Translations under genes and position numbers: made by a program
Source of the DNA: a virus
Length of the DNA: 31,568 nt
IMG/VR virus record: IMGVR_UViG_3300002143_000213
Span: 1-31,568 of that record
Reading direction: 5' to 3' (one strand)
Notes under the pieces: model-generated
Databases searched by the model: none
Seen by the model: the letters and a program-made list of their open reading frames with translations, nothing else
What the model was told of the DNA's origin: nothing
In this document: positions 28,870 to 31,568 of the stretch, piece by piece
Layout: each line of letters starts with the position of its first letter
Numbering within the stretch: position 1 is the stretch's first letter

Positions 28870-29295
28870 ATGGCTACAAAAAAATTCTTAGGAACACCAT
28901 ATCCAATCGTAAAAGATTCCGGTGGTTTTCTACATACCGAATACGGGGTTAGAAAAATAAAAGCAGACATGCTTTCTTTGCTTTTAACGAATCCAATGGA
29001 AAGAGTCATGTTGCCAACTTATGGCACACCATTAAAAAAATTATTTTTTGAGCCAAACGATCCAATAGCTCAAGCTGAAGCAAAAAAAATCATTGCTGAC
29101 TCCATTAATCAGTTCGAACCTAGAATTAGAATAAGTCAAATTGAAATATCTAAGATAACAGATTCTAGTCTCGATAGTTTGGATGATAGATCGGAAAAAG
29201 AATCAATACTATATATCAAAATATTATTTTTTGATCCAAACGACATTAGAAATGTTCAATCACTAATATTAAACTTACCAGATACAATTTCTTAA
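28870..29295 (+). CDS. Baseplate wedge protein, gp25-like
   Basis: 141 aa, ATG 28870 with GAAGGG 9 bases upstream. The gpW/gp25 family motifs are plain. They are IKADMLSLLLTNPMERVMLPTYGTPLKKLFFEPND (residues 30-64), containing L-L-x-T-x-x-x-E-R-V-M-x-P-x-x-G-T-x-L...F-E-P. EPRIRISQIEI (83-93) follows. gp25 starts the sheath and joins it to the baseplate wedge, and it is among the most conserved proteins of contractile tails. Length is close to T4 gp25 (132 aa). It is followed 10 bases later by the gp6-like gene. Confidence 0.93.
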   Translation: MATKKFLGTPYPIVKDSGGFLHTEYGVRKIKADMLSLLLTNPMERVMLPTYGTPLKKLFFEPNDPIAQAEAKKIIADSINQFEPRIRISQIEISKITDSSLDSLDDRSEKESILYIKILFFDPNDIRNVQSLILNLPDTIS

Positions 29296-29305
29296 CGGAG
29301 GCCTC

Positions 29306-30862
29306 ATGGCAATAAATAATTGTCCTTTCGACATAACACCATATGCAAAATCAGAAATAACAGTAAAACCTGTTGTGTTTAATTTGAATTACACAAATCA
29401 AGACTTTTGGTCTATGAAAAATAGACTTGTAGATTTTATACAACAAAAATTTGGTGATAAATTTAATGATTTTGTCGAGTCTGACATATCGATTATGTTA
29501 ATTGAAAATTGGGCTTTCATAGCAGACACCCTTTCTTTTAAAATGGATCAAATAGCAAATGAGATATTTATCGATACAGTAACAGAAAAAGAAAACGCTT
29601 TTAGGCTGGCAAAATTAGTGGGATTCGAACCACAACCACCAATATCAGCAAGATCTTTATTTTCAGCATCAATTCAAAATCCTTTAACTTCAGATTTAAC
29701 TATACCAACTCCACTTGATATTTCTTTTGCTAGTGGTGGAGAATCAATAACATATGAATTGTTTCCAGCAGATGCAAACAACAAACCAATGCTGGATCAA
29801 GACATAGTTATCCCAGCTGGATCTGTGATAAATGCAAGCGTCATAGGATTAGAAGGCAAAACATATACCGACAATCCAAGAGGTAATGGTCAAACAAATC
29901 AAATTTATCAATTAGAACAATATCCAGTCATTTTTGATTCTATTCGTGTAAGCATAGATGGATCTAGTTGGGAACTAGTTGATTACTTTACAGATTCGCA
30001 ACCAAGAAAAGAATTTCGTGTAGAATTCGATTCTGAATACCATGCTTATGTAATTTTCGGAAACAACAAAGCTGGTCTGATTCCGCCTGACGGATCTTCA
30101 ATTCAAATGACCTACAGATCTGGCGGCGGAATAATTGGAAATATCATTAGTGGTTTAGTAGAAACACAAACCATCATTAACGCCAAAGAATTTCAGTTCC
30201 CAGTACCAATCACATATTCAAATTACACACGAGGCGAATATGGATACGATGGAGACACCATAGACGACATTCGTGATCGTCTTCCAAGATACTTAAAGAT
30301 GCAAAACAGAATTGTAACTGGCGAAGATTACAAAACATTTACTGACTTGTTTTCGACTCCTTACAACGGTCAGATTGGCAAGTCTGTAGCGGTTTTAAGG
30401 AACTATGGTTGTGCCGCCAACATTATTGATTTGTACATTTTAGCAAGAGACCTAACAACTGGATTAACCATTGCTTCTCAAACTTTGAAAAACGAACTTC
30501 AAAATGCCATAGAAGAAAAAAAGATATTTACAGATTATGTTTGTATAAAAGACGGAACACAAATAATAGTTGATCTTTCAATAGAGGCAGTAGTTCCTCG
30601 TGCCTACAGAAAATTCGAAGAAGAAATGCGAGAAAAAATAACAAGAAGAGTAAATGAATTTTTTGCATTAGCTAATTGGGAATACGGAGAAACACTTAGA
30701 GATTTAGACTTACTAAAGAAAATATCAGATGTACCACAAGTCGAAAGATACGAAATAGGGTTTACGACAGATGACCCAAACAATAGCGGACACATTGTCA
30801 CAGCTAAATTTTTCGAGATAATAAGATTGGATGCTACATCGATTTCGTTCACATATATTTAA
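29306..30862 (+). CDS. Baseplate wedge protein, gp6 / BppJ-like
   Basis: 518 aa, ATG 29306 with a strong GGAGG 5 bases upstream. The start holds FGDKFNDFVESDISIMLIENWAFIADTLSFKMDQIANEIF (residues ~48-91), the wedge helix region of gp6/gpJ proteins. Later comes TRGEYGYDGDTIDDIRDRLPRYLKMQNRIVTGEDYKTFTD, the conserved baseplate-J segment. The C-terminal part (EEMREKITRRVNEFF, LRDLDLLKKISDVPQVE) matches the end of the family. T4 gp6 makes the ring that ties the six wedges together. It is about 140 residues shorter than T4 gp6 (660 aa). Its downstream neighbour begins 13 bases after the stop. Confidence 0.92.
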   Translation: MAINNCPFDITPYAKSEITVKPVVFNLNYTNQDFWSMKNRLVDFIQQKFGDKFNDFVESDISIMLIENWAFIADTLSFKMDQIANEIFIDTVTEKENAFRLAKLVGFEPQPPISARSLFSASIQNPLTSDLTIPTPLDISFASGGESITYELFPADANNKPMLDQDIVIPAGSVINASVIGLEGKTYTDNPRGNGQTNQIYQLEQYPVIFDSIRVSIDGSSWELVDYFTDSQPRKEFRVEFDSEYHAYVIFGNNKAGLIPPDGSSIQMTYRSGGGIIGNIISGLVETQTIINAKEFQFPVPITYSNYTRGEYGYDGDTIDDIRDRLPRYLKMQNRIVTGEDYKTFTDLFSTPYNGQIGKSVAVLRNYGCAANIIDLYILARDLTTGLTIASQTLKNELQNAIEEKKIFTDYVCIKDGTQIIVDLSIEAVVPRAYRKFEEEMREKITRRVNEFFALANWEYGETLRDLDLLKKISDVPQVERYEIGFTTDDPNNSGHIVTAKFFEIIRLDATSISFTYI

Positions 30863-30875
30863 TTTTGGAGATACA

Positions 30876-31568
30876 TTGTTAGAAAAAAATATTCCGCAAA
30901 TTAAAAAGCCTATCGATCAGTTCAATGATGTTATTGAAAAAAATAGTATATTGATCACAAAGTTAGGTAATTCTGTTTTGGAAAAATTATATTTAAATGC
31001 TGTTAAAACAAACATAGCATTAAATACAACTCCAATTAGATTTGAATTATCCACAGAAAACTCCAGTCAGTGTCTATTCGATCCGTACAAGATAGACACG
31101 ATTAAAATTTATTTTGTAGAAAGAGACTTCAACAATACGAGCATTAGCGAATATGTTAACACATACGAAAAAAATGAAGATAAAATAAAATTAGAAAATG
31201 CATATAAAGCAACATGTGAAGATCCAAGTGAAGCTAATATAATAAATTTAAAAAAAATAAAAAATCAATTAGATGGAAGTAAAATTTCAAATACTTTTTA
31301 TTTTAAAGACGCAATCATTGTTTACAGTCTTGGAACACAAGACTTTCCTGCTTGGCTAAGTAGCGACATAGAAAATTCAATTGCAAAGCACATCACTGAA
31401 GACGCTGATGGGAACACAGTAAAAGGCATTTTTGAATTTAATTGGGATGCTTCTTCGAACAGAGAAGGAGATTATTTTATTTGTTGGACATGGACCGTAA
31501 CTCCTGCTGGCGATCAATTTTCTTCTCATATAAGATTTACATTGTTTGGCGACAATTCAATAGTCACC
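30876..31568 (+). CDS. Virion/baseplate protein, N-terminal part only (runs off window)
   Basis: An open frame of 231 codons from TTG 30876 to the window end has no stop. GGAG lies 5 bases before the TTG, so the start is credible; there is no earlier ATG that fits. It begins MLEKNIPQIKKPIDQFNDVI, then a region with beta-strand character (NTTPIRFELSTENSSQCLFDPYKIDTIKIYFVE), a charged helix, then FEFNWDASSNREGDYFICWTWTVTPAGDQFSSHIRF, an Ig-like pattern. Place and direction match the slot of gp7/gp8-like wedge or tail-fibre proteins after gp6. No family can be named from the visible part. Confidence 0.8.
   Translation, partial: MLEKNIPQIKKPIDQFNDVIEKNSILITKLGNSVLEKLYLNAVKTNIALNTTPIRFELSTENSSQCLFDPYKIDTIKIYFVERDFNNTSISEYVNTYEKNEDKIKLENAYKATCEDPSEANIINLKKIKNQLDGSKISNTFYFKDAIIVYSLGTQDFPAWLSSDIENSIAKHITEDADGNTVKGIFEFNWDASSNREGDYFICWTWTVTPAGDQFSSHIRFTLFGDNSIVT

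Noticed and set aside
1-31568. tRNA genes, insertion sequences, integrase/att sites, introns or inteins
   Set aside because: None seen: gaps are too short for tRNAs, no cloverleaf-like GC blocks, no transposase or integrase motifs, and the conserved genes are unbroken.

Overview
The window is a stretch of a large, AT-rich, tailed phage genome of the contractile-tail (T4-like, myovirus) type. The evidence is a complete run of baseplate genes at the right end: tape measure, tube initiator, gp53-like wedge, gp27-like hub, gp5-like spike, gp25-like wedge and gp6/BppJ-like wedge, all on the + strand with gaps of a few bases. The tape-measure gene alone is 8.8 kb (2939 codons), which points to a very long tail and a jumbo-type genome. 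The genetic code looks standard: TAA, TGA and TAG all act as stops, and several genes use TTG or GTG starts behind good Shine-Dalgarno sequences. A STAS protein that reads like planctomycete anti-sigma-factor antagonists is the only weak hint of a host.

Left part (1-9631): mixed-strand accessory and metabolism genes, mostly on the - strand and very tightly packed, with shared or back-to-back stop codons. In order: a partial DUF7694-like protein, two small unknowns, a PD-(D/E)XK-type nuclease (+), a P-loop kinase of the N4BP2-like family (-), a STAS protein (+), a 56-aa ORF (-), a membrane-anchored C39-like cysteine peptidase coupled to a small membrane protein (-), a nucleoside 2-deoxyribosyltransferase-like protein (-), a SAM methyltransferase (+), a small unknown (-), a ClpP-like serine protease (-), a putative glycosyltransferase (-), an HldD-like NAD-dependent sugar epimerase (+), a CCA-adding/poly(A) polymerase-like nucleotidyltransferase (-) and a coiled-coil tail-anchored membrane protein (-).

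Right part (9674-31568): one uninterrupted + strand structural block. It starts with three uncharacterised phage proteins (the first possibly a small terminase), a Cys-rich small protein, an 842-aa multidomain glycosyltransferase and a conserved 180-aa phage protein. The giant tape measure and the baseplate operon follow, and the block ends in a truncated gene that leaves the window. The tape measure contains at least three families of internal protein repeats, including six copies of a roughly 88-residue hydrophobic unit.

The most notable pattern is that five or six otherwise unrelated proteins here begin with the same short signature, Met-x-x-Phe-x-x-aromatic. It resembles the capsid-targeting N-terminus of T4 internal proteins, so a set of small proteins and perhaps enzymes may be loaded into the head and injected. 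Two of the enzymes (N4BP2-like kinase, CCA-like nucleotidyltransferase) carry single substitutions at residues that are normally catalytic. No tRNA gene, CRISPR array, insertion sequence or integrase was seen. No gene-free stretch exceeds 300 bases; the longest is the divergent gap at 1257-1415.
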